Shown here piece after piece: positions 4,564 to 11,090 of a DNA stretch of 11,090 bases. The DNA is taken from positions 1 through 11,090 of the forward strand of contig JACOWO010000128.1 of NCBI GenBank assembly GCA_016176745.1, read 5' to 3'. Both the position numbers and the translations under genes were made by a program. Under the pieces are notes generated by a model that worked only from the letters and a program-made list of their open reading frames with translations, searched no databases and had not been told where the DNA came from. The DNA is from Nitrosopumilales archaeon. Its GTDB lineage: Archaea; Thermoproteota; Nitrososphaeria; Nitrososphaerales; Nitrosopumilaceae. Within the stretch, counting starts at the first letter, position 1. Every line of letters starts with the position of its first letter.

Positions 4564-7038
4564 TTATTTTGAGGCTAGTGCTTTGTTTTTTCTTTGCCTT
4601 CGTTTAGCCAAAATAAATCCGACTAAAATTATTCCTGCCACTAGAGCAAAAATTCCAACATAGTCATTTTCTGGGCTTGCCTCGTCACTGCTTTCTAATA
4701 CTGAATATTCAGGTAGTTGTTGTGGAGTAGAAACAGCAAGAAAGCTTGTTGTGTAAATATCAGGCCGCAAGACAGAATCAGATATTGCAAAAATCTTGAG
4801 GTCATTTGCACCCATGCCAAGCTTGCTTGTGTCATCTGATGAAAATTCTAGTGTGACAGTACCGTCAGTGATTTTTTTTATGCCAGAGCTGACTGTTGTG
4901 CCTTGTGGATTTGTTAAAAAGTAGTGGATTTGAGATGAATCAGATGTGCTTACAGGAATTGTAATTTCATCACCTAGCACAACTATTTTTGGAACACTTA
5001 TGCTAATGATTTTTGGATATTTTACTTCCTCAAAGCTCTTCCAGTGCCCTGCCTCAAATGGATATGTTGGATCATCAATTGACTTTATTGTTATAGTTCT
5101 TGACGCTGGTGAATATGCCTCAAGGTAAAATGGACCATTGCTAATCACTGCGTGATTGTTTTTTTCAATCCACTTTATCGAAGAATCATATCGTGATTCA
5201 AAGTATTTTGGATCAGAGTTGAATTTTTCCAATGGTTTTGGAACAAAACCTGTTTTTTTGAAATCATCAAGGTAATTTTTCACTAAGGCTGCATTGTTTG
5301 GCACGATTAGTGAGAGCCAATCGATGTTTTTGCTTGCAGCACCAGATCTTGAAAATGATACTGTCCCATCAGTTACAGATTTTTCCATTGCAAGCATTAT
5401 TTCCCATGGAGTTGATGACCATACGCCTCCCCAGTCGGCAATCTCTGCTTCATCAAAATGCCAATAGTTCACATATACTTCGATAGTATTCTCATCTACT
5501 ACTCTAATGCCAACAATTGTGTCTACCAGTTGATTTGCCTGTGGAGTATATTCTGAATCAAATGTTTTGTCGTTTTCTTGTTTTTGTGATCCCCACTCCA
5601 TTGCAAAGTAGACAGAATACAAGATGTCATTCATGTCCATTTTCTGACCATTGTGCCAGTTTGCAAACATTAGATCGTATGTGATTTTGCTTGTTGCCTT
5701 GTCGAATGATACAGATTTCCATTCTTGTAGAGCAGGATCCCAATTTACAACACCGTCTGGCAGATTTACAAATCCATCAGGCCCTCCAGTCTCTACTTGC
5801 CATGTAGTTCTGATTGGAAATGATTCACCAGTGTATGGATGCTTGAAGGTTCCAGGATCTGATATAGCATCCCAAATGTTTTTGCTGTAAAAATCTGTCA
5901 GCCCCATTACAGGATTCCAAGCACCTTGATAGATCTGCTTTACACCGATTTTTAGTGTATCAGAGTCACTGCGTGCATTGATTGGCGTGAATCTGCTTGG
6001 CACACCGGCTCCAAAGTCGTTTATTATTCCAGATATTTTTGGACTGGCAACGTATTGATCAATTTTGCTTGCAATAAAAATCCGCACAGACTCTTTTATT
6101 CCCTCAACTGTTGCTTTTTTTATAAGATCAGCTCGTTCTTCTGCAGAGCTAAAATTTCCAGTATAGATTTTTTGCGTGATTGAATCAAGATAGTCATTTT
6201 TGTAGTTCCAATAAGTTGGGTCATTAAAGCCAGGCATGGTAGAAAACCATGGCGAATACATCTGTGCAAGGCCAACTTGGTCATACTTTACAAATGCAGA
6301 ACGCCCGCCCCACCCTTCAGTATAGATGTGCCATTTCAGCTCGGCAGGATCTGAGCCATATACGACAACAAACGCCTTGTTTAGATCACCAAAGTCTTTT
6401 ACTACTGCAAATCCTAGTTTTTCTAGCTCCGATGAGAGAATCTCGCCTATTGATTTTCTTACCGGATCATCGCCGCGGATAAAAATTCTAATTTGGATTT
6501 TTTCATCTTGGTATGTCCATTTTCCATTGATTTTTTTTGCACCCGCCTCTTCTAGTGCGCTTGAGATCATCTCATCTGCAATCTCTGGGTTGTACTGGAA
6601 ATGAAATGACTCTAGCTCATCTAGGATGTAAAAATAGTCTGGATCAAATGGCCCATAGTTTGAGATCATTGAAACGCCGTATCCTCCCATCAGTTCATTA
6701 ACAATGAGGCTTCGGTCTATCAGATAGTTTAGTGCAAGTCTTACTTGAACAAAAGAAAAAGGATTGAGTTTTTCTGCCTGAGCTGGATTTACAAGAATGC
6801 TGTATGAGCCGCCAGTTGATTGAAAAATCTGCAGGCCTTGGCGCGATTTTGCGTCTTCAAGGCGCTCTGAAGGCATTCTGTAATAGTATAGATCCAAATT
6901 TCCGTTTCGAACCTCTTCTAGCGCTGTATTTTCATCCAAATATTGTACAAACTGAATTGTATCAACAAATGTAGCCTTTTCAGCAAATATCGATGGAAAA
7001 CAAATAGTTGCAAGCAATGCAACTATCAAAAGTTTCAT
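4564..7038 (-). CDS. Membrane-anchored family-5 (Opp/Dpp-like) solute-binding protein with permuted halves
   Basis: 824 residues from the ATG at 7038. The frame is open further upstream, but that part overlaps the divergent nuclease gene, and ATG 7038 starts a clean signal peptide (hydrophobic 2-18, likely cut after Ala19). Residues 22-345 carry landmarks normally in the second half of family-5 proteins: a VDTIQF strand (25-30), NGNLDL (45-50), NPFSFVQVRLALNYLIDR (92-109), and a YNPEIADEM...EEAG helix (149-166). Residues 359-680 carry those normally at the N-terminus: DTLKIGV (360-366), YDLMFANWHNGQKMDMNDILYSV (454-476), and SNGPFYLEAYSP (633-644). A beta-rich Ig-like segment (about 682-770), a Ser/Glu-rich linker, a helix (793-811) and a KRRQRKNK tail follow. 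The protein should face outside, held at its C-terminus. The ligand (peptide, nickel or other) is unknown, and no permease or ATPase is in the window. Confidence 0.88.
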   Translation of the reverse strand: MKLLIVALLATICFPSIFAEKATFVDTIQFVQYLDENTALEEVRNGNLDLYYYRMPSERLEDAKSRQGLQIFQSTGGSYSILVNPAQAEKLNPFSFVQVRLALNYLIDRSLIVNELMGGYGVSMISNYGPFDPDYFYILDELESFHFQYNPEIADEMISSALEEAGAKKINGKWTYQDEKIQIRIFIRGDDPVRKSIGEILSSELEKLGFAVVKDFGDLNKAFVVVYGSDPAELKWHIYTEGWGGRSAFVKYDQVGLAQMYSPWFSTMPGFNDPTYWNYKNDYLDSITQKIYTGNFSSAEERADLIKKATVEGIKESVRIFIASKIDQYVASPKISGIINDFGAGVPSRFTPINARSDSDTLKIGVKQIYQGAWNPVMGLTDFYSKNIWDAISDPGTFKHPYTGESFPIRTTWQVETGGPDGFVNLPDGVVNWDPALQEWKSVSFDKATSKITYDLMFANWHNGQKMDMNDILYSVYFAMEWGSQKQENDKTFDSEYTPQANQLVDTIVGIRVVDENTIEVYVNYWHFDEAEIADWGGVWSSTPWEIMLAMEKSVTDGTVSFSRSGAASKNIDWLSLIVPNNAALVKNYLDDFKKTGFVPKPLEKFNSDPKYFESRYDSSIKWIEKNNHAVISNGPFYLEAYSPASRTITIKSIDDPTYPFEAGHWKSFEEVKYPKIISISVPKIVVLGDEITIPVSTSDSSQIHYFLTNPQGTTVSSGIKKITDGTVTLEFSSDDTSKLGMGANDLKIFAISDSVLRPDIYTTSFLAVSTPQQLPEYSVLESSDEASPENDYVGIFALVAGIILVGFILAKRRQRKNKALASK

Positions 7039-7060
7039 GAAAGATCTTTTTTTATGTTCA

Positions 7061-7067
7061 TTATAAA
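7061..7067 (-). promoter_or_regulatory. TATA box for the solute-binding protein gene
   Basis: Minus-strand TTTATAA within ACTTTATAATG ends 23 bases before the ATG at 7038. This spacing supports 7038 as the true start and a leaderless message. Confidence 0.6.
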
Positions 7068-7087
7068 GTTCTAGAGAAAATAGATTA

Positions 7088-7095
7088 TTATAAAA
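7088..7095 (+). promoter_or_regulatory. TATA box for the nuclease gene
   Basis: Plus-strand TTATAAAA begins 24 bases before the TTG at 7112 and 27 before the second TTG at 7115. That is the spacing for a leaderless message beginning at one of these codons. Together with the minus-strand box at 7061-7067 it makes a compact divergent promoter. Confidence 0.55.
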
Positions 7096-7111
7096 TTGAT
7101 TTAGAGTCAAG

Positions 7112-7747
7112 TTGTTGAATACACATCTGCTAATAAAAGGACTAGAGGCAGTAATTCCAGGCGGCATATCAGTCCAGGATTTTTGCGCAATAGCTGGCAC
7201 TGACAAAACCATGGCAAAAAAAATACTGGAAGGTTTTGTAAAAAATGGAATTGGGCGATTTGAAGGCGATGTAGTTGATTTTGATTCTGCAGATAAATTA
7301 AAGGCTGCAATTTTTGCAATAAAAAATGGTGCCACAATTGATGAGGTAGCAGTTCATATTGATTGGCGCGATTTTGAAGGGCTTGTGGCCAAAATATTTG
7401 AATCTAAAGGCTTTAGCGTAATTAAAAATCTCACACTCACCAAGCCAAGAATGGAAATCGATGTGGTTGGGATAAGACTAGGTATAGCGGTTCTAGTTGA
7501 CTGTAAGCACTGGAAAAGACAAAGCCCATCGACTCTAAGAAATACTGTAACAAAACAAATTCAGCGTGTAAGACATTACGTGAAAAAAACTAGTGGAGCC
7601 ATGGCAGTTCCTGTCATAGTAACATTATATCAGGAGCAGCTGAGCTTTATAGAAAAGGTCCCAATAGTCCCAATCCTGCAGTTTTCCGCGTTTGTTGACG
7701 AGATTTATGGAAATCTAGATCAGGTAAATGTTATAGAAACAGAGTAG
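7112..7747 (+). CDS. Mrr/RecB-like PD-(D/E)XK nuclease with N-terminal winged-helix-like domain
   Basis: A 211-residue protein in two parts. Residues 1-75 look like a helix-turn-helix or winged-helix domain, with predicted helices around 20-47 and a short beta wing around 48-57. Residues 80-205 carry the restriction-endonuclease core: Glu89 in DFEGLVAKIF, Asp117 in EIDVVG, and Asp130-x-Lys132 in VLVDCKHWKR, followed by a Gln-rich helix with Gln149/Gln151. This spacing is that of the Mrr/RecB superfamily acting on DNA. No methyltransferase or helicase lies nearby, so it is an orphan nuclease; archaeal repair or Holliday-junction-type roles are possible. The start is TTG (7112 or 7115), chosen because the TATA box fits a leaderless message. 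The first ATG (7211) would cut into the N-terminal domain. Its 3' end overlaps the DUF2070 gene by 17 bases. Confidence 0.8.
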   Translation: MLNTHLLIKGLEAVIPGGISVQDFCAIAGTDKTMAKKILEGFVKNGIGRFEGDVVDFDSADKLKAAIFAIKNGATIDEVAVHIDWRDFEGLVAKIFESKGFSVIKNLTLTKPRMEIDVVGIRLGIAVLVDCKHWKRQSPSTLRNTVTKQIQRVRHYVKKTSGAMAVPVIVTLYQEQLSFIEKVPIVPILQFSAFVDEIYGNLDQVNVIETE

Positions 7748-9473
7748 AAATAAAAAACGTTACAGTTCCTAAAGCAAATACTTGAGTGATTTTTAGGGCT
7801 CTGTCCAATGCCTTTGAATAGTCTTGAAAGATTGTGCTTCCCATTACCTTGACATTTGATGAATTTTCCAAGATCTCATAATATCCTGTGTTGATGTTTT
7901 TTTCTGCGTTTTTTGCAATATCTAAATACCAATCTGCAATCTGTTGAGGCTTTGATGCGGCACCAAACTGATAGTAACCGTGTTTGTTTCTGGCAGGCGT
8001 TACTGAATAGTGGCTATCTGATGTACAGATTTCTAATAGAGCATGGCCATTTTTTGTAAAATGGTTTACAACATATTCTCTAATTCCGTTTTGCATGTTA
8101 TTTGCATCTGCCCAGCCAAGAAAGTATTTTTTCTTGTTTATGCTAAGACATAGAACCCCCAATCCACCCAAGGCAAGATCTATCGAGTTTACCTTCATGG
8201 CATCAGAATTTGCATATCCAAATTCCAATGGATGAGTTTCTTTTGTAATCAACGTTTCAAGACAAGACTTTGCTGCTTTGAGCAAGTCTTCAGAATCGTT
8301 TTGAGAAATTTCTCCACCCATTGCATTATGACAATCAACTATCAAGATTTGGGAAAAATTTCGGTTTTTTGAAAATTGATCAATTTCGCTTTTTATCGAA
8401 GATGGAATGTCTTCCATTCCATGTGGAGATAGCGACAAGAACAAAACTGCTGTTTTATCAAAGAGCAGCCCTACTGCGCGCCCTTTGTTAATTTGAACAG
8501 TAACTGGCTCTGTACATGTCAACCCTTTTTGAGGCACCGAGTAATCTGTTAGGCTTCTAAGGTAGCTTTCCACTTCTTCTTTTGAAGGCAAGTTTAGTGA
8601 ATGATCAGAAACTCCGTGCATGACCATTGCCGAAGAGCCCATGTTCTTGTATATCAGATATGGAATGTTGCTTCCCCCTACTGGATGAAACGGTCCTGGA
8701 TGAATTTCTGGAATAACCATTCTAAAATCGGTTTTGTTGTCTTGAGAACACAATCTAATTTGTCTAGTTGTAATCTTGGATTTTTTTGATACCTCTTCCA
8801 TTAATGATTCCATCTCACTTGAATCATTTTTTGATTTTGATACAAGATATGCCTGTACCAGCTTGTGTGTGCTTTTTACTCCAGGCTTTCCTGCCCTGTC
8901 AGTAAGATATGACCATACAGTTGCAACCCCTAGGAAAGTAAAGCCAATCAAGAATGTTTGTGGCTCTAAAATTTTTGTCCATAAATTCATAGGCACTAGT
9001 GCCAAGAACATGGCAAGAGGTTGTATAGCGCATACAGCCCATGCCTTTTTCATACTTGCCCCAAATGTTGTTGTAAAAAGCCCGATACGGAATCCTGCAA
9101 ACAAAAACATTCCTTCTATAACATAAAATATCGATGCCTCGCTTTTTGATAAAACCGTTACAGCTAGTAGTCCTGAAAGCAATATGACAAGCCAGAGAAT
9201 GTTTCCAAACAAAGACATGTGCAGGGATTTAGAGTATTCTTTGTTTTTTGAATAGCGAGAATCAAGATACTGTGTTGATGCAAGAATTACCAGTACAGCT
9301 GCTAGCCTTACAACAAAATCATCGCTTTTAAGATAACCAAAAACTACAGTTGCCACAAGCAGTGTTGTAACAATTAATGATAATACTAGTGAATGAATTT
9401 TTGAAGATGGATTGATGAGAGTTAGTGTATATCGTCGATGAATGTTTGATACATCATCGTAGGAATCTTGCAT
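7731..9473 (-). CDS. DUF2070 family archaeal membrane protein
   Basis: A 580-residue protein whose landmark HPGPFHPVGGSN (258-269) is the signature of the archaeal DUF2070 family. The N-terminal 190 residues hold about six membrane helices (roughly 27-48, 52-70, 88-107, 114-135, 144-163, 172-190). A large soluble domain follows, rich in conserved-looking His and Asp: His258, His286, Asp290-His291, DCHNAMGG (380-387), DANN (456-459), and SDSH (485-488). This pattern suggests a metal-dependent hydrolase, but the family's function is not known and that is inference. A last hydrophobic stretch (563-580) may be a C-terminal anchor. ATG 9473 is chosen over the in-frame GTG at 9512 because it clears the Sec61-beta stop by eight bases, whereas GTG would overlap it by 31. 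It is probably co-transcribed with Sec61-beta. Confidence 0.88.
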   Translation of the reverse strand: MQDSYDDVSNIHRRYTLTLINPSSKIHSLVLSLIVTTLLVATVVFGYLKSDDFVVRLAAVLVILASTQYLDSRYSKNKEYSKSLHMSLFGNILWLVILLSGLLAVTVLSKSEASIFYVIEGMFLFAGFRIGLFTTTFGASMKKAWAVCAIQPLAMFLALVPMNLWTKILEPQTFLIGFTFLGVATVWSYLTDRAGKPGVKSTHKLVQAYLVSKSKNDSSEMESLMEEVSKKSKITTRQIRLCSQDNKTDFRMVIPEIHPGPFHPVGGSNIPYLIYKNMGSSAMVMHGVSDHSLNLPSKEEVESYLRSLTDYSVPQKGLTCTEPVTVQINKGRAVGLLFDKTAVLFLSLSPHGMEDIPSSIKSEIDQFSKNRNFSQILIVDCHNAMGGEISQNDSEDLLKAAKSCLETLITKETHPLEFGYANSDAMKVNSIDLALGGLGVLCLSINKKKYFLGWADANNMQNGIREYVVNHFTKNGHALLEICTSDSHYSVTPARNKHGYYQFGAASKPQQIADWYLDIAKNAEKNINTGYYEILENSSNVKVMGSTIFQDYSKALDRALKITQVFALGTVTFFISTLFL

Positions 9474-9481
9474 GCTGTTTA

Positions 9482-9649
9482 TCACGGAACAAGAAAGATA
9501 TCCAGTATCCACGAAAGCACGATAAGGCCTGTTGGAACAGATACCACTATTTTTGGATCAACTTTGAAGCCTTTAGTTTCATCTTCAAAGAATCTTAAAA
9601 GACCTGCACTTGATGCTGGTAATGGAGCACCTTTCTTTTTGCTGCTCAT
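9482..9649 (-). CDS. secG: Preprotein translocase subunit Sec61-beta (archaeal SecG)
   Basis: A 55-residue protein read from ATG 9649 to TGA 9482-9484. It has the family layout: a short basic start (MSSKKKGAPLPAS), the conserved SAGLLRFFEDETKGFKVDPK segment (14-33), then a single C-terminal membrane helix (about 35-54, VVSVPTGLIVLSWILDIFLV). Sec61-beta is the small, non-essential third subunit of the SecYE-beta channel that moves proteins across or into the membrane; its N-terminus is cytoplasmic. The length matches archaeal members, and the gene is easily lost to size cut-offs. It has its own TATA-like box and is followed eight bases later by the DUF2070 gene. Confidence 0.93.
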   Translation of the reverse strand: MSSKKKGAPLPASSAGLLRFFEDETKGFKVDPKIVVSVPTGLIVLSWILDIFLVP

Positions 9650-9677
9650 GTCTATTTTGTAAAGTCAGAAACTTGGC

Positions 9678-9684
9678 ATAAAAA
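9678..9684 (-). promoter_or_regulatory. TATA-like box for Sec61-beta and DUF2070
   Basis: Minus-strand TTTTTAT (in GGTTTTTATGCC) ends 29 bases before the Sec61-beta ATG, within the 43-base gap after the zinc-protein stop. This suggests separate initiation for the Sec61-beta/DUF2070 pair with a very short leader. Confidence 0.45.
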
Positions 9685-9692
9685 CCTTGTTC

Positions 9693-10043
9693 TTATGATC
9701 TCAGTTTTGCTATAATCTCTACAAGCGAATTAATTGATTTTAGGATCTGCTGTTGTTTTTCATAGTCAGATTCTTTTTCAAGCTCTTTTGATAGGGATTC
9801 TAGCTTTTTTGCCAGAGTTATCAGAGTCGAATCAGATTGTGAAGATACAGTGCTTTTGTCTTCTGATTTTTTTTCTGTATCAATCTCAACTTCAGGCTTT
9901 GGCTCCCTGCCACAGCTAACACAAAATGCATTACCGTCTTTCATGATCCTCACACCCTTGCAATAAGGACATGGTGCTGCAAGCAATGTTGCACCCTTTA
10001 GCAACATGTCGGCTGCCCGTTTTGTGAGATCGTTTGACATCAT
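9693..10043 (-). CDS. SSSCA1/autoantigen p27-like zinc protein
   Basis: A 116-residue protein (115 if the second of two adjacent ATGs is used) with the hallmark of the Sjogren's syndrome/scleroderma autoantigen 1 family. The segment RAADMLLKGATLLAAPCPYC (9-28) is followed by a Gly-containing loop and CVSC (41-44), giving Cys25, Cys28, Cys41 and Cys44 as zinc ligands. After an acidic, Ser/Lys-rich linker (about 50-75), residues 76-114 form a Leu/Lys/Glu-rich coiled-coil-like helix (LAKKLESLSKELEKESDY). The family occurs widely in archaea and in eukaryotes but has no settled archaeal role. Position next to Sec61-beta and divergent from SUI1 points to a housekeeping context only. A clear TATA box is not visible upstream; a T-rich stretch at about 10065-10072 is the only candidate. 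Confidence 0.85.
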   Translation of the reverse strand: MMSNDLTKRAADMLLKGATLLAAPCPYCKGVRIMKDGNAFCVSCGREPKPEVEIDTEKKSEDKSTVSSQSDSTLITLAKKLESLSKELEKESDYEKQQQILKSINSLVEIIAKLRS

Positions 10044-10116
10044 ACATGATTCTTGCTTTTTGTAAAAAAACTTACCACTAAAAAGAGATGGTAAATTGTC
10101 AAGATGCAGATAAGGC

Positions 10117-10123
10117 TTTAATA
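10117..10123 (+). promoter_or_regulatory. TATA box for SUI1
   Basis: TTTAATA lies three bases before the upstream ATG at 10126, too close for that codon to be transcribed. It is 29 bases before the ATG at 10153, which would then have a leader of only a few bases. This decides the SUI1 start in favour of 10153. Confidence 0.5.
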
Positions 10124-10152
10124 CTATGACAATGCAAATTATTTTAGAACTA

Positions 10153-10461
10153 ATGGCAGTAATTTGTAATACATGTGGCCTACCTCAAGACTTGTGCGCC
10201 TGCGGCGAACTAAACAAAGATTCTAATCAAATAATTGTCAGACTAGAAACAAGACGTTTTAAAAAAAAGGGAACCATGATAGAGGGTTTGGATCCCAAGC
10301 TAAACGACCTTGATTCTGTCCTAAAGGAGTTAAAATCAAAATACGCCTGTGGTGGTACGGCAAAAGACGGGTACATCTTTTTGCAAGGGGATCATCGTGA
10401 CACAATAAAAAATACCCTTGTCAAGTTTGGCTTTGCAGAGTCAATAATCGAAGTCCACTAG
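10153..10461 (+). CDS. Translation initiation factor SUI1/eIF1 (aIF1)
   Basis: A 102-residue archaeal eIF1 homologue, which helps the small ribosomal subunit select the correct start codon. The archaeal N-terminal knuckle Cys5-x2-Cys8 with Cys15-x-Cys17 (ICNTCGLPQDLCACGE) is present. The SUI1 core follows: KKKGTMIEGL (37-46), LKSKYACGGTAKDG (60-73), and LQGDHRD (77-83), ending in a GF...IIEV strand. The frame is open upstream to an ATG at 10126, but the nine extra residues are not part of the usual family start, and a TATA box at 10117-10123 would put the transcript start after 10126. The next gene starts two bases beyond its TAG. Confidence 0.93.
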   Translation: MAVICNTCGLPQDLCACGELNKDSNQIIVRLETRRFKKKGTMIEGLDPKLNDLDSVLKELKSKYACGGTAKDGYIFLQGDHRDTIKNTLVKFGFAESIIEVH

Positions 10462-10463
10462 AG

Positions 10464-11090
10464 TTGCTAAAATCAAAAAATCTGCAAGCGCTTGGAATCC
10501 CATACGCTGCGCTACTTTCAGTAATTTTTGGCATGATGATTATTTCATTTCCTATTGGGGCGTTTATAGTCTTTAATTCAGAGCTTGGAAACGAGATTAA
10601 TTTTGATTTTCCAATAAAAGACTATGATTTTGTTATAGGAGGAATAAGCTATGTGATTCCTTTTGAGTTTGAGCTTGGAGACGCGTTTATAGTAGTTTGG
10701 TGCACGTTTCTTGTTTTATTTTCAATTGCAATACTTGGCCCAAAAAAGGATTTTCTTTCTGTAGTAACTTCATTATTGTCTTTTGGAAAAAATTTAACAG
10801 ATTCAAACTATTTGGCTACGATTATCAAATGGTTTACAATCATAATTGTAATATCAGGAATAATCAATTTTATCCAGGAAAACATTGATGTTACAATACA
10901 GCCGCCAGAGCCAAAAAACAGGCTAATCCAGTTTTATGGTGTAAGTGCGGCAGCAATTGTTGAAGAGCTTGGATTTAGAGTATTGTTAATTGGCGTTCCC
11001 CTTTTTTTTATGTACTCAAGAAAAGCATCTGGTAAATTTTTTCTAAAGTCATTATGGAATCCGTCTGAGACTCTAAATATCCAAAAGTAT
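10464..11090 (+). CDS. CPBP/CAAX-type intramembrane metalloprotease (3' end outside window)
   Basis: An open frame of 209 codons from a TTG at 10464 runs past the window end. The visible protein is strongly hydrophobic, with membrane stretches at about 12-37, 73-92, 118-137 and 158-184. The last contains EELGFR (167-172), the EExxxR motif of the CPBP (Rce1/Abi) family, whose two Glu residues take part in the metal active site. The later FxxxH and HxxxN/D-type motifs should lie beyond the window. Eukaryotic relatives cut prenylated CaaX proteins and bacterial ones are linked to bacteriocin immunity; the archaeal substrate is unknown. No ATG or GTG lies between the SUI1 stop and the first helix, and TTG two bases after that stop suggests co-transcription and coupled translation. 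Confidence 0.82.
   Translation, partial: MLKSKNLQALGIPYAALLSVIFGMMIISFPIGAFIVFNSELGNEINFDFPIKDYDFVIGGISYVIPFEFELGDAFIVVWCTFLVLFSIAILGPKKDFLSVVTSLLSFGKNLTDSNYLATIIKWFTIIIVISGIINFIQENIDVTIQPPEPKNRLIQFYGVSAAAIVEELGFRVLLIGVPLFFMYSRKASGKFFLKSLWNPSETLNIQKY

Noticed and set aside
4564..7038. Frameshifted or fused remnant as explanation for the odd domain order of the binding protein
   Set aside because: The frame is continuous, with a signal peptide at the front and a membrane anchor at the end, and no duplicate or leftover half lies in the flanking DNA.
7039..7335. Open frame extending the solute-binding protein by 99 codons upstream
   Set aside because: It lies antisense to the nuclease gene, whereas the ATG at 7038 begins a clear signal peptide and has a TATA box at the right distance.
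8776..9126. 116-codon open frame on the plus strand
   Set aside because: It lies antisense inside DUF2070 and its translation looks like a mirror of membrane-helix codons.
9474..9512. GTG start giving DUF2070 13 extra residues
   Set aside because: It would overlap Sec61-beta by 31 bases; the ATG at 9473 fits directly after the Sec61-beta stop.
10126..10152. Upstream ATG giving SUI1 nine extra residues
   Set aside because: The TATA-like box is only three bases before it, and archaeal SUI1 normally begins just before the CxxC knuckle, which fits ATG 10153.
1..11090. CRISPR array, tRNA or rRNA gene, insertion sequence, phage genes
   Set aside because: No regularly spaced repeats, tRNA-like arms, transposase or phage motifs were seen on reading; gaps between genes are all under 120 bases.

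Overview
The window looks like ordinary chromosome of an archaeon, most probably a Nitrososphaerota (Thaumarchaeota) ammonia oxidiser of the Nitrosopumilus/Nitrosarchaeum kind. That placement is an inference from gene content and style. There are archaeal or eukaryote-like genes (Sec61-beta, SUI1/eIF1, an SSSCA1/p27-autoantigen zinc protein, DUF99, DUF2070, a geranylgeranyl-reductase-family flavoprotein), AT-rich DNA, several TTG starts, and TATA-like boxes 22-35 bases before start codons with almost no leader. No rRNA, tRNA, CRISPR array, insertion sequence or phage gene was seen.

Layout. Bases 3-2013 run rightward: the end of an unrecognised gene, a beta-hydroxyacid dehydrogenase, and an SDR dehydrogenase. 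A leftward pair meets them tail to tail: DUF99 (2010-2582) and, overlapping its start, a 41-residue one-helix membrane protein (2560-2685) too short for most gene callers. Rightward again come a 72-residue Cys/His protein and a geranylgeranyl-reductase-like flavoprotein (2773-4239). Leftward are a small Cys-rich protein (4255-4470) and a large membrane-anchored solute-binding protein (4564-7038). A stand-alone Mrr/RecB-like nuclease (7112-7747) diverges from the latter across a 73-base gap with a TATA box on each strand.

The last third is information processing and membrane biology. A leftward cluster holds the SSSCA1-like zinc protein (9693-10043), Sec61-beta (9482-9649, 55 residues) and the DUF2070 membrane protein (7731-9473). 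Diverging from it are SUI1/eIF1 (10153-10461) and, two bases later, a CPBP/CAAX-type intramembrane protease that runs off the window.

The most unusual item is the solute-binding protein. Its family-5 (Opp/Dpp) sequence landmarks come in the wrong order: the segments normally in the second half of the family lie directly after the signal peptide, and those normally at the N-terminus follow. This reads as a circular permutation, then a beta-rich domain and a C-terminal membrane anchor, with no permease or ATPase gene in the window. Almost every gene is packed tightly: convergent neighbours share a CTAG or overlap by 17 bases, and tandem neighbours are 2-8 bases apart or overlap.
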